Shown: piece after piece, positions 26,283 through 34,657 of the stretch
How positions within the stretch are numbered: position 1 is the stretch's first letter
Layout of the letters: each line of letters begins with the position of its first letter
Assembly: GCA_016716535.1 (NCBI GenBank)
Contig: JADJWD010000007.1
Coordinates: forward strand, 310,001 to 374,000
Origin: Betaproteobacteria bacterium
GTDB lineage: Bacteria; Pseudomonadota; Gammaproteobacteria; Burkholderiales; Burkholderiaceae_C
Length of the DNA: 64,000 nt
Reading direction: 5' to 3'
Position numbers and translations under genes: made by a program
Notes under the pieces: generated by a model
What the model saw: the letters and a program-made list of their open reading frames with translations, nothing else
The model's database searches: none
Told to the model about the DNA's origin: nothing

Positions 26283-27529
26283 CGCTCGTTCCTGCCCGAG
26301 CGGCGCGTGATGACCACGCGGCCCTCGGCAAACTCGGCTCCCAGGCCGGCGGCGGCCAGCCGGTCGCGCAGCTGGCGCACCTGCGCCTCGCCCCAGCCGG
26401 GCGCGGCCAGCGTCAGCCGGCCGGGTTCGTAGCGCACGGTGGGTGCGGGGCCCGCGCCGTCGGGCCAGGCCGCGGAGGCGGCGCCGAGCAGCGACTCGAA
26501 ATCCGCCTCGCCGGCACGGCCGGCGAGCGCCCGGGCGCGGTCAGTCTCGCGCTGCATCTGCAGCGGCGCGTCGAGCACCGTGCGCACGCCGGGGAAGGCG
26601 GCGCGCAGCGTCTCGTTCATTGCCGCCCGCTTGCGCTCGAGCTGGCGCTCTTGGTGCCAGGCGTAGGCGTTGAGGCCGACGAGCTGCATCGCCACCAGAC
26701 CCGCGACGCCCCAGCGCACGGCGCGCCACTCGGGCAGCATGAAGCGGCGGCCGGCGTCGCGCAGCGCGCGCATGCCACGGTGGCGCGACGCCAGGTCGTA
26801 CTGGCGCAGATTGGTCGCGCCGCGGCAGGCGAGCATCGCGCGCTCGGCCTCGGTCAGCACGGCCACGCGCGTGCCGAGCCAGCGCTCGGCGTGCGGCGCG
26901 GCGGCCGGTGTCGCCGTCCAGCGCGCCAGCTCGCCGGCGCCGACGACGAGGCTCTTGGCGAGCGCACCGTCGAGGTTGACGCAGTTGACGCCGTCCTTGC
27001 GCGCGAAGACGAGGAAGATGCTGCCCTGGTTGCCGTCGCCGTCTTCGTCGACGAAGAAGTGGCCCATCGGCTGCGCCACCGGGGCGCTGGCCGGCACGAC
27101 CTTCTCGACATCGGTGCCCGCCGCTTCGAGCGCGCCCAGCACCGCGGCCAGCCACGGCTTGTGCGTCACCGCCACCCAGCCGGTGCGGCCGGCCTGGCCG
27201 CCGGGCGCCAGCACGAGGTGCACGGCGCCTTCGTCGTCGAGCAGCGTCTCCTCGAGCATGCCCAACAGCGCCGCGCGCAGCTTGGCCGGCGGCGCCTTGG
27301 GCACCTTGATGCGGTGCCAGCTCACGTCGGCATCGGCGAGCACGACGATGACGCGGTCGGCCTTCGGCAGCAGCGACGCCGCCGTGCGGCCGGTCTGGCT
27401 GACGACGGTGCCGTCGGCGCTGAAGACGAACGCGAAGTCGTCGGGCACGCGCACGCCGGCGCCGGCTTCGCCGCCGGTCTGGGCCGCGATGCGCTCGCGC
27501 GGGGCGAGGCAGATGGCGAGGACGGACAT
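26279..27529 (-). CDS. gspL: Type II secretion protein GspL
   Basis: GspL recruits the GspE ATPase to the membrane. The 416-residue protein has an actin-like cytoplasmic domain (about residues 1-250), a transmembrane helix (GVAGLVAMQLVGLNAYAW, about 273-290) and a periplasmic domain with WPDGAGPAPTVRYEPGRL. It lies 52 bases after gspK and overlaps the gspM start by four bases. Confidence 0.94.
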   Translation of the reverse strand: MSVLAICLAPRERIAAQTGGEAGAGVRVPDDFAFVFSADGTVVSQTGRTAASLLPKADRVIVVLADADVSWHRIKVPKAPPAKLRAALLGMLEETLLDDEGAVHLVLAPGGQAGRTGWVAVTHKPWLAAVLGALEAAGTDVEKVVPASAPVAQPMGHFFVDEDGDGNQGSIFLVFARKDGVNCVNLDGALAKSLVVGAGELARWTATPAAAPHAERWLGTRVAVLTEAERAMLACRGATNLRQYDLASRHRGMRALRDAGRRFMLPEWRAVRWGVAGLVAMQLVGLNAYAWHQERQLERKRAAMNETLRAAFPGVRTVLDAPLQMQRETDRARALAGRAGEADFESLLGAASAAWPDGAGPAPTVRYEPGRLTLAAPGWGEAQVRQLRDRLAAAGLGAEFAEGRVVITRRSGRNER

Positions 27530-27581
27530 GGCTTCGAGGGTGGCTCGCGGGCTGGGCCGTGAAGGCGGGGTATTGTGGTCC

Positions 27582-28625
27582 TCAGCGAGGTTCGCTCAGG
27601 TTGATTCGTTCACGGCGCCGCACGACGACATCGGCGTCGCGCCGCTCGACGAGCGAGCGCTCCTCGAGCACACGTTCGTCCAGGCGCAGCCGCCCGGAGA
27701 TGACGAACCAGCGCGAGGTGACCGCCACGCGCGCGGCGTCCAGCGGCGTGTTCGGCGGCAGCTGCGCGCGCACCTGCTCGAGCGACTCGAACGGCTGGCG
27801 CTGGCGCTGCTGCACCAGGCGCTCGGCGGTGCCGAGGTCGAGCTTGTCGATGGCCGCGACGATGGCCTCGCGCGGCGCGGTGTTGACGTTGACCGGCGTG
27901 CGCACCGGCAGCAGCGTGACCCACGGCTCCAGGCGCGACAGCGTCTCGGGCTCGATGCCGAGCCAGGCGAGGTCCGAGAAGCGTGCCGGCGAGATCGGCC
28001 GCGCGCGTGTGCCGCCCGGGTCGGCGCCCGGCACCCAGGCGTCGCGCAGCGCGCCGGCGATGCGCTCGGCCGCGTCGGCCGGCGCGCCGGCCAGCTCGAC
28101 GAGCGTGCGCAGCGAGTCCATCTCGGTGGGCATGATCTTGCCGTCGGGACCGAGCAGGTTGCGCAGGTTCCAGTTGGCCTGCGCGTCGACGATGCTGCCC
28201 GACAGGAACGCCTCGGGGCCGCCGCCTTCCTCGGCGTTGTTGTCGCGGTCGGCGGCGAGGAAGGCCGACAGGCGCGCCTCGGCCAGCGGCGTCGCCCACG
28301 GCTCGTCGAGGCCGTCGTAGGGCAGCTGGCCGGTGCGCTGGCGCTGCTGGTTGACGCGGTCGTCCTCGCGCAGGATGAGGCGCGCCCAGTCGAGTGCGCC
28401 GGCCAGGATCCACGCCGACTGCGCGCGCGCGCGCTCGGCCGCCTCCACTTGCACGGCGCGGTTCTGCTGCCACACCATGCCCGAGGCGATCGTCGCGACG
28501 ATCGTCAGGATGACCATCGCGAGCAGGATCGCGGCGCCGCGGGGCGGGCGGCGCAGAGCAGCCCGCAATGGCAACGACGATCTCATGCGCAACGCCGGCA
28601 CGCCGCTCACCCGCTGCTCACCCAC
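27582..28625 (-). CDS. gspK: Type II secretion minor pseudopilin GspK
   Basis: GspK caps the pseudopilus tip with GspI and GspJ. The 347-residue protein has the prepilin-like hydrophobic segment RGAAILLAMVILTIVATIASG, lacking the +5 glutamate as is normal for GspK. A large alpha-helical domain follows, with WNLRNLLGPDGKI and the helix-hairpin-like NVNTAPREAIVAAI. The start is uncertain: GTG 28625 overlaps the gspJ stop by eight bases, while ATG 28586 would remove 13 residues and still leave an adequate basic leader. Confidence 0.94.
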   Translation of the reverse strand: MGEQRVSGVPALRMRSSLPLRAALRRPPRGAAILLAMVILTIVATIASGMVWQQNRAVQVEAAERARAQSAWILAGALDWARLILREDDRVNQQRQRTGQLPYDGLDEPWATPLAEARLSAFLAADRDNNAEEGGGPEAFLSGSIVDAQANWNLRNLLGPDGKIMPTEMDSLRTLVELAGAPADAAERIAGALRDAWVPGADPGGTRARPISPARFSDLAWLGIEPETLSRLEPWVTLLPVRTPVNVNTAPREAIVAAIDKLDLGTAERLVQQRQRQPFESLEQVRAQLPPNTPLDAARVAVTSRWFVISGRLRLDERVLEERSLVERRDADVVVRRRERINLSEPR

Positions 28626-29295
28626 CGCTCGGCCCGAGCGCGATGTCGCGCGTCAGCGTGCCGGCTTGCAGCGTCATCACCAGCCGCACCGCGGTGGGCA
28701 GCGCCTCACGGGCGACGGCGCCGCGCACGCCCGGCCCGCTCGGCCCCACGGGCGCCAGCGGCGGCGCGGCGGTGTCGCCGGTGGACTGCGCGTTGGTCCA
28801 CGCCCCGCCACGGTGGAAGTAGATGTGCCACTCGCTGGCGCCCTCGGCCAACGTGAGGTGCCCGGGCTCGTTGCCGAGCAGGCCCTGGCTCGCGATCCAC
28901 GCCTCCTGCAAGTCGGCCAGGCGCGTCGTCGTCGGCCCGACCCAGCGCTGCCACCGCCCTGAGCGCAGCGACCAGGCGACGAGCGCCACGCCGCCTTCGG
29001 TGCGGCGCGTCATGCGCACGGTGCGGCCGTCGAACTGCAGCGCCGGCACGGCGCCGGTCTCATGCAGCGATTGCAGGTCCTGCTCCCACTGCACGATGAC
29101 GGTGGCCAGGCGTTGCGTGCGATCGAGCGCCTCCTTGCTGCCGTCGCGCGCGCGCAAGATGCTGTCCAGCCCCTGCCAGCTGATCGTGGCGAGGAGGGCC
29201 ATCATCATCATCGCCACCAGCACCTCGACGAGCGTGAAGCCGCGCGCCGGCGGCCGCTGCAAGGGGCGCTTCGAAGTGGGCTTCAAGGTGCGCAT
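28618..29295 (-). CDS. gspJ: Type II secretion minor pseudopilin GspJ
   Basis: This 225-residue minor pseudopilin has the type IV prepilin cleavage/methylation motif ARGFTLVEVLVAMMMMALLA at about residues 17-36, cleaved after Gly19. The globular domain includes WEQDLQSLHETGAVPAL. It starts at ATG 29295, sharing one base with the gspI stop (TGATG), so translation is probably coupled. Longer readings upstream are shadows of gspI. Confidence 0.95.
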   Translation of the reverse strand: MRTLKPTSKRPLQRPPARGFTLVEVLVAMMMMALLATISWQGLDSILRARDGSKEALDRTQRLATVIVQWEQDLQSLHETGAVPALQFDGRTVRMTRRTEGGVALVAWSLRSGRWQRWVGPTTTRLADLQEAWIASQGLLGNEPGHLTLAEGASEWHIYFHRGGAWTNAQSTGDTAAPPLAPVGPSGPGVRGAVAREALPTAVRLVMTLQAGTLTRDIALGPSGG

Positions 29296-29681
29296 CACAG
29301 CCGCCCCAGCACGGTGGAGATCGTCACCAGCACGTGGCCGGCTTCGTCGAGCACCACCGCGTCGACGCGGCGGAAGTTCGGGTTCGGCGTCGGCCGCGTC
29401 ACGAGCTTGCCGGCGTAGGTGCGGCCGAGTTGCTCGCAGCTGAAGTCGGCATCGCCGACGCCCGGGAAGGCGCGCGCCAGCCGCATCGCGGTGAGCTGGT
29501 TGTCGGCGCACCACTGCGCCATCGTGACGTCGGCCAGGCGCCCGGCGTTGTCGGTCAGCACGCCGGCGGCGCGCAGCCCGGCGGCCAGCGAGATGGCGAC
29601 GATGGCGATCGCCACCAGCACCTCGAGCAGCGTGAAGCCGCGCTGCCGGCCGTCGGGGCCGCGGGTGCCAGCGCGGCTCAA
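29295..29681 (-). CDS. gspI: Type II secretion minor pseudopilin GspI
   Basis: This 128-residue minor pseudopilin has the prepilin motif QRGFTLLEVLVAIAIVAISL at about residues 13-32 and the GspI landmark QWCADNQLTAMRL. It initiates the pseudopilus tip complex with GspJ and GspK after processing by a prepilin peptidase encoded elsewhere. It overlaps the gspH stop by four bases. Confidence 0.96.
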   Translation of the reverse strand: MSRAGTRGPDGRQRGFTLLEVLVAIAIVAISLAAGLRAAGVLTDNAGRLADVTMAQWCADNQLTAMRLARAFPGVGDADFSCEQLGRTYAGKLVTRPTPNPNFRRVDAVVLDEAGHVLVTISTVLGRL

Positions 29682-30214
29682 GGCGCCGCCTCCGCGACGG
29701 CATCCGCCGCCGGCGTGATCGCAAACGGCGCGAGCCCGTCGGTGGCCACCTCGAGCCGCCGGTCCTCGAGGCTCAGCACGACGCGCTGCGCCGGGATCAC
29801 CGCATCGGGGCCGAGCACGAGCCCCTTGCCGCCGCCGCCGACGACCTGCGCCGTGACGCGCGGCTCGAGCCAGTGGCGCGGCATCGCCACGCTGACCGGC
29901 AGGCCGACAAAGCGGAAGGCGTTGTCGTCGGCCGTCGCGGCGTCATCGCTTCCTCCACCGCCAGGGGCCATCGCCGACACCTCGGCCGACTTCGGCACCC
30001 AGTACACCGGCACGCCGGCGGCGCGCGCCTCGGCGCGCGCGCCTTCGAGCAGCGCGGCCAGGCGCGCGCCCTCTTCTTCGAGCCGCGTCGCGGCGCCGTC
30101 GCGCAACGCGAGGCTGACGATGCCGGCGCCGATGGCCACCAGCACCAGCACGACGAGCAGTTCGATCAGCGTGAAGCCGCGGCCGAACCGGCGCTCACTG
30201 CCACGAACCGACAT
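29678..30214 (-). CDS. gspH: Type II secretion minor pseudopilin GspH
   Basis: This 178-residue minor pseudopilin has the prepilin motif GRGFTLIELLVVLVLVAIGA at about residues 12-31 and the GspH/FimT feature LAALLEGARAEARAAGVPVYW. It links the major pseudopilin filament to the tip complex. A low-complexity GGGGSDDAATADD loop at about residues 84-96 interrupts the globular domain. The start lies inside the 3' end of gspG, a 20-base overlap. Confidence 0.94.
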   Translation of the reverse strand: MSVRGSERRFGRGFTLIELLVVLVLVAIGAGIVSLALRDGAATRLEEEGARLAALLEGARAEARAAGVPVYWVPKSAEVSAMAPGGGGSDDAATADDNAFRFVGLPVSVAMPRHWLEPRVTAQVVGGGGKGLVLGPDAVIPAQRVVLSLEDRRLEVATDGLAPFAITPAADAVAEAAP

Positions 30215-30665
30215 CGGCCTCCTTGCCCTCGCCGCCGGGCTGGCCGTCGGCGCCGAAGCTGAAGACGTCGATCTCGCCTTTGACGCCCGGGTTCAGGAAC
30301 TGGTACGGCCGGCCCCACGGGTCGGACGGCAGCTTGTCGAGGTAGGGCTTCCAGTTGGGCGGAATGGTGCCGGCGGTGGGCTTGCGCACCAGCGACTCGA
30401 GGCCCTGCTCGGTGCTCGGGTAGCGCTGGTTGTCGAGCCGGTAGAGCTTCAGCGCCTGCATCAGGTTGTTGACGTCGGTGCGCGCGGCGGTGACACGCGC
30501 CTCGTCGGCGCGCTCGAGGAAGTTGGGCACGATCAGCGCGCCCAGCACGCCGATGATCACCAGCACCACCATCAGCTCGATGAGGGTGAAGCCGCGCGCG
30601 CCGGATGCGCGGCGCGCAGTGCGCCGGGCGGTGGCGAAGCGGAGGTTGGACAAGGGTGTCGTCAT
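30195..30665 (-). CDS. gspG: Type II secretion major pseudopilin GspG
   Basis: The 156-residue major pseudopilin has the motif ARGFTLIELMVVLVIIGVLG, with cleavage after Gly25 and Glu at +5. The C-terminal signature DPWGRPYQFLNPG and the Asp-rich calcium-site region FGADGQPGGEGKEADVGSW are present. It is first in the minus-strand operon that continues to gspF. ATG 30665 is chosen because upstream extension to 30869 crosses the divergent gspC start. Confidence 0.97.
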   Translation of the reverse strand: MTTPLSNLRFATARRTARRASGARGFTLIELMVVLVIIGVLGALIVPNFLERADEARVTAARTDVNNLMQALKLYRLDNQRYPSTEQGLESLVRKPTAGTIPPNWKPYLDKLPSDPWGRPYQFLNPGVKGEIDVFSFGADGQPGGEGKEADVGSWQ

Positions 30666-30746
30666 GGCGGGAATTGGGGTCTCTTGCGAGGGCCCGACGC
30701 GCGTTTGGATACGTCGTGGCGAGGGGGCGTGAATGATAATGGCCGC
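30666..30746. promoter_or_regulatory. Divergent promoter region gspG / gspC
   Basis: This 81-base spacer between the divergent gspG and gspC starts must contain both promoters of the type II secretion system. It includes the local AT-rich sequence GAATGATAATGG at 30731-30742, just before gspC, a candidate minus-10 region. It is short enough for the two promoters to overlap, so one regulator could set GspC and the rest together. Confidence 0.5.
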
Positions 30747-31493
30747 ATGTCTGCGCGATGGGTGACTTTCCTTGTCTGGGCCCTCGTGGCGGCCAGTGCC
30801 GCGGCCTGGGGATTGAAACTGTTCGTCACCGCGCCGAGCGCACCGCCGCAGGTGGCCGTGGCCGTGCAATCGCAGCTCCCGCGCGGCGACGTGACGCGCG
30901 TGCTCGGCGCCGATGCGCCACCGGTCGATCCGAACGCAGGCGAGTCGCTTGCCAGCGGTCCTTCCGATTCACGCTTTCAGCTGGTCGGCGTCGTCGCGCC
31001 GCGCGGCAGCGAGACGGCGCGCGGCGGCGTCGCGCTGATCGCCGTCGACGGCAAACCGGCAAAGGCGTTTCGGGTCGGTGCCGTCGTCGAAGGCGAGACG
31101 GTCGTGCAGGCGATCCGCCAGCGCGGCGCCGACCTCGGCCCGGCCGGCGGCAACGTGGTCGTGGCGTTGAACATCCCGCCACCTGCGCCGCCGGCGACGG
31201 GCACGCTGCCCGATGCCAATGCACCCGCGGCGCCCGGCGCGCCCGGCGCGCCCGCCGCGGCTGCGCCTCCGCGCCCGCCACTGCCGCCGCCCACCGCGGT
31301 GCCCAACGCCGCGCAGCGCCGGGGGGTACAGGCGGCGCCGGCGCCCGCCGCGCCGCCGCCGGTGGTGGCCCCGGCGCCGCAAGCGGTGCAGCCGGTGCAA
31401 CCCGTTCCGGCCGCGCCGGGCGGTCAGCCGGGTGCGCCGTTGGTGCCGCTGCAGGGCACGCCGGGCGCACCGCAGCAGCCGCAGATCCGCTGA
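30747..31493 (+). CDS. gspC: Type II secretion protein GspC (short form with Pro/Ala-rich tail)
   Basis: GspC links the inner-membrane platform to the secretin. The 248-residue protein has one N-terminal transmembrane helix (VTFLVWALVAASAAAWGLKLF) and an HR domain (SRFQLVGVVAPRGSETARGGVALIAVDGKPAKAFRVG region, about residues 72-108). In place of the PDZ or coiled-coil domain of classical GspC, the last 110 residues or so are Pro/Ala/Gly low complexity. Compositional bias leaves the frame open upstream, but ATG 30747 is the family-like start. It is divergent from the other gsp genes. Confidence 0.88.
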   Translation: MSARWVTFLVWALVAASAAAWGLKLFVTAPSAPPQVAVAVQSQLPRGDVTRVLGADAPPVDPNAGESLASGPSDSRFQLVGVVAPRGSETARGGVALIAVDGKPAKAFRVGAVVEGETVVQAIRQRGADLGPAGGNVVVALNIPPPAPPATGTLPDANAPAAPGAPGAPAAAAPPRPPLPPPTAVPNAAQRRGVQAAPAPAAPPPVVAPAPQAVQPVQPVPAAPGGQPGAPLVPLQGTPGAPQQPQIR

Positions 31494-31593
31494 AGCGCGC
31501 GCGACAGGCGCGGCCATCGAGGCTGGCGCCCCGTCCGGCCGGCCTGCAAGCGTTACGCGCGCACGCGTTTCTTGCAGCTTGGCGCGAGGTCGG

Positions 31594-32721
31594 TCAATAG
31601 AGCCGCGGCCCGAAGATCGACGACATCTCGATCTCCTCGTGCGGCTCGGCGGTGAACGGCTCGGGCTCGCCGTCCAGCGCGTCGGGCACCGAGACGCCGT
31701 TGTCCTCGCCGTCGGCCACGTCGGAGAGCAGCGCCGCGGCGCTGCGCACCAGCGGCCAGGCGAGCGTCGCGCCGGTGCCGTCGGTGGCCTCCATGCCGAT
31801 CTCCAGCAGCGCCGACGCGCTGAACAGGCCGAGCGCCTGGTCGAGCCCGCGGTGCTGGTGGCTGCGGCAGAAGACGCAGTAGTCGGTGACGGCCGGCGCG
31901 ATGCGCGCGGCCACCATCAGCGCGGCGCAGGCAGGCACGCCGTCGATCATCAGCAGGTGGCGCTTGCTCGCCGCCATCAGCATCACGCCGACCATCACCG
32001 CGACCTCGAAGCCGCCGAAAGCGGCCAGCACCTCCACCGGCTCGGTGATGTCGCGGTGGCGCGCCATCGCCGCCATCAGCACGGCCATCAGGTGCGTGAG
32101 GCGGCCGGTGTCCATGTCCGGGCCGCTGATGACGAGGTCGCGCAGCGCGCTGTCGGTCAGCCGCGCCAGCACCAGCGACGCGCTCTCGTGCGCGCCGACG
32201 CCGACGCCGGCCAGCACGGTGGCGTTGCCGCGCAGCTTGTCGCCGATCTCCATGCCGGCGCGCATCGCCGCGTGCGCCTGCTCGAGCGTCATCGCCATCG
32301 CCACGCGCGTGTTGCGCGTGCCGTGCGCGATCTTGCGCAGCAGCAGCCGGTCGTGCACCGGCGGGTCGTCGGCCATGCCGCAATCGACGATGGTGACGCT
32401 CATCTGCTGCGCACGCGCGAACGCGGTCAGCGGCAGCTGGTTGGTGATCAGCTTGCGCACCGTCTCGCGCGTGCTGCGGTTGGCGACGCCGCTCGTGTCG
32501 ACACCGTCGACGGCGACGCCGTGGTCGGCGGCGAAGACCATCAGCTGCGGCTCGCGCAGCCGCGGCTTCAGCGTGTTCTGCATCAGCCCGATGCGGATGG
32601 CCAGCGGTTCGAGCTCGCCCAGCGCGCCGCCGGCCTCCTGGCGGCGCTGGAGCTTGTCGCGCAGCGCACGCTCGAGTGCCGGGTTCGAGGTCGGGTTGAC
32701 GAGGGAACGGGCGGCGGCCAT
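31594..32721 (-). CDS. CobT-like phosphoribosyltransferase homologue with altered active site
   Basis: The 375-residue protein is homologous to CobT, which makes alpha-ribazole phosphate for the cobalamin lower ligand. Family features are FAADHGVAVDGV (about 63-74), VDCGMADD (112-119), DGVPACAALMVA (260-271) and GMEATDGTGATLA (309-321). Two canonical glutamates are missing. The usual GEMGIGNTT reads AGVGVGAHE near 171-179, and the usual RLGEGTGA reads EATDGTGA, with Asp314 where the catalytic Glu is expected. No other cobalamin gene or cobalamin riboswitch is near. It may be a paralogue with another substrate or no phosphoribosyltransferase activity. Alignment was by eye. Confidence 0.75.
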   Translation of the reverse strand: MAAARSLVNPTSNPALERALRDKLQRRQEAGGALGELEPLAIRIGLMQNTLKPRLREPQLMVFAADHGVAVDGVDTSGVANRSTRETVRKLITNQLPLTAFARAQQMSVTIVDCGMADDPPVHDRLLLRKIAHGTRNTRVAMAMTLEQAHAAMRAGMEIGDKLRGNATVLAGVGVGAHESASLVLARLTDSALRDLVISGPDMDTGRLTHLMAVLMAAMARHRDITEPVEVLAAFGGFEVAVMVGVMLMAASKRHLLMIDGVPACAALMVAARIAPAVTDYCVFCRSHQHRGLDQALGLFSASALLEIGMEATDGTGATLAWPLVRSAAALLSDVADGEDNGVSVPDALDGEPEPFTAEPHEEIEMSSIFGPRLY

Positions 32722-32833
32722 GGGCGGCGAGTCTAGCGAGGGCGCGACGCGTTTGGGGGTGATTGCCCCACGCCGGCGTGGCCCGCTTGTGCTGCTGTTG
32801 CCGCTGTCGCGTTCGCCGAGCCGGCCGGGGTGG

Positions 32834-34456
32834 TCAGCCGCGGCCCTGGCGCAGGAACAACCGGTACACCGGGTTGCGCGTCTCTTCGACGAACGGATAC
32901 GCCAGCGTGCGCAGGAAGGCGGCGAACTCGCGCTCGTCGGCCGCCGGCACCTGCAGGCCGACGAGCACGCGGCCCGAGTCGGCGCCCTGGTTGCGATAGT
33001 GGAAGAGGCTGATGTTCCAGCCCGGGTGCATCGCGGCCAGGAAGCGCATCAGCGCGCCCGGCCGCTCGGGGAACTCGAAGCGGAAGAGCCGCTCGTCGTG
33101 CGCGAGTTCGCTGCGCCCGCCGACCATGTGCCGCACGTGTTCCTTGGCCAGTTCGTCGTCGGTGAGGTCGACGGTGGCGAAGCCGTGCCGCGCGAAGTGG
33201 CGCGCGATGCGCTCGGCCTCGTCGCGGCGGCTGATCGTCAGGCCGACGAACAGGTGCGCGACGCGCTCGTCGCTGATGCGGTAGTTGAACTCGGTCACCG
33301 AGCGCGGGCCGATCAGCTCGCAGAAGCGGCGAAACGAGCCGCGCTCCTCGGGCACGGTGATCGCGAACAGCGCCTCGCGGTGCTCGCCGACCTCGGCGCG
33401 CTCGGCGACGAAGCGCAGGCGGTCGAAGTTCATGTTCGCGCCGCTGGTGATGGCGACGAACGTGCGGCCCTTGGCCTTGCGCGCCTCGGCGTACTGCTTG
33501 ACCGCCGCGACGGCCAGCGCGCCGGCGGGCTCGAGCACGCTGCGGGTGTCCTGGAACACGTCCTTGATCGCCGCGCAGGCGGCATCGGTGTCCACGGCGA
33601 CGAAGTCGTCGACAAGCGCCCGCACGAGGCGGTACGTCTCGCTGCCCACCTGCTTGACCGCCGTGCCGTCGGAGAAGAGGCCGACGTCCGAGAGCATCAC
33701 GCGCTTGCCGCCGCGTACCGAGCGGATCATCGCGTCGGAGTCGACCGTCTGCACGCCGATGACGCGCACCTCGGGACGCAGCGCCTTCACGTAGGCGGCG
33801 ACGCCGGCGACGAGGCCGCCGCCGCCGATCGGCACGAAGACGGCGTCCAGCGGGCCCTGGTGCTGGCGCAGGATCTCCATCGCCACGGTGCCCTGGCCGG
33901 CGATGACATCGGGGTCGTCGAACGGGTGCACGAAGGTCAGGCCTTCGCCGCGCTGCAGCTCGAGCGCGTGGGCGTAGGCGTCGGAGTAGCTGTCGCCATG
34001 CAGCACGACCTCGCCGCCGAGCGCGTGCACGGCGTCGACCTTGAGCTTGGGCGTCGTCACCGGCATCACGATGACGGCGCGGCACGAAAGCCGCCGCGCC
34101 GCCAGCGCCACGCCCTGCGCGTGGTTGCCGGCCGAGGCGCAGATGACGCCGCGCGCCAGCGCCTCGGGCGCCAGGCGCGCCATCTTGTTGTAGGCGCCGC
34201 GCAGCTTGAAGCTGAACACCGGCTGCTGGTCCTCGCGCTTGAGCAGCACGTGATTGCCGATGCGCCGCGACAGCGAGCGCGCCGGCTGCAGCGGCGTCTC
34301 GTGGGCGACGTCGTAGACGCGCGCGGTGAGGATGCGCTGCAGATACTCCGCGGCGATGCGGCGGGCCTTCGGTGAAGGCGGCGCAGGCGGCTCGGCGGGC
34401 GCTGCCCCGCTCACAGCGGGCGCGGCCTTGGCTCTTGTCTTGGGCGGGGTCGGCAC
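32834..34456 (-). CDS. ilvA: Threonine ammonia-lyase, biosynthetic (threonine deaminase)
   Basis: IlvA deaminates threonine to 2-oxobutyrate, the first step of isoleucine synthesis. The protein has the PLP lysine in FSFKLRGAYNKMA (about residue 84), SAGNHAQGVAL, the phosphate-binding IPIGGGGLVAGVA, and two C-terminal ACT-like regulatory domains (about 360-450 and 450-540) for isoleucine/valine control. GTG 34456 gives 540 residues, about 30 more than usual and rich in Ala/Pro. GTG 34414, 14 codons further in, is an alternative. A strong intrinsic terminator sits 25 bases before GTG 34456, which suggests attenuation or an insulated start. Confidence 0.93.
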   Translation of the reverse strand: MPTPPKTRAKAAPAVSGAAPAEPPAPPSPKARRIAAEYLQRILTARVYDVAHETPLQPARSLSRRIGNHVLLKREDQQPVFSFKLRGAYNKMARLAPEALARGVICASAGNHAQGVALAARRLSCRAVIVMPVTTPKLKVDAVHALGGEVVLHGDSYSDAYAHALELQRGEGLTFVHPFDDPDVIAGQGTVAMEILRQHQGPLDAVFVPIGGGGLVAGVAAYVKALRPEVRVIGVQTVDSDAMIRSVRGGKRVMLSDVGLFSDGTAVKQVGSETYRLVRALVDDFVAVDTDAACAAIKDVFQDTRSVLEPAGALAVAAVKQYAEARKAKGRTFVAITSGANMNFDRLRFVAERAEVGEHREALFAITVPEERGSFRRFCELIGPRSVTEFNYRISDERVAHLFVGLTISRRDEAERIARHFARHGFATVDLTDDELAKEHVRHMVGGRSELAHDERLFRFEFPERPGALMRFLAAMHPGWNISLFHYRNQGADSGRVLVGLQVPAADEREFAAFLRTLAYPFVEETRNPVYRLFLRQGRG

Positions 34457-34480
34457 GATCGGGCGCGGATCATACGGCCC

Positions 34481-34516
34481 AAAAAAAAGGGGGCCCGGAC
34501 CTTGCGGGCCGGGCCC
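34481..34516 (-). terminator. Strong intrinsic terminator just upstream of ilvA
   Basis: Read on the minus strand, an 8-bp GC stem GGGCCCGG / CCGGGCCC (plus-strand 34509-34516 with 34491-34498) with a 10-base loop is followed by CC and eight T residues (34488-34481). The U-run is only on the minus strand. The hairpin ends 25 bases before the ilvA GTG, and no minus-strand gene ends immediately upstream: coq7, the next minus-strand gene, ends at 35144 beyond the plus-strand osmC-like gene. It can stop coq7 read-through or act as an attenuator in an ilvA leader. Confidence 0.85.
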
Positions 34517-34657
34517 AATCCACCCTTGTTGGAGGTGGAGGAGACAATCGGCGGGTTCCGTCGGAACCCTCGGAAGGCAGTGTCGGCGAGCGTGTGGCCC
34601 GGCGTCCTTGAGGTGGGTCAATTTCGTGGAAAGACGGCGAGCAGGAGCAACGAAGCG

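Noticed and set aside
29334..31493. A 719-residue plus-strand frame ending in GspC
   Set aside because: The first 471 residues are antisense to gspG, gspH and gspI; the transmembrane start of GspC is at ATG 30747.
32722..32833. Possible cobalamin riboswitch near the CobT-like gene
   Set aside because: The spacer upstream of the CobT-like start lacks the conserved B12-box GCCACTG and is too short for the element.
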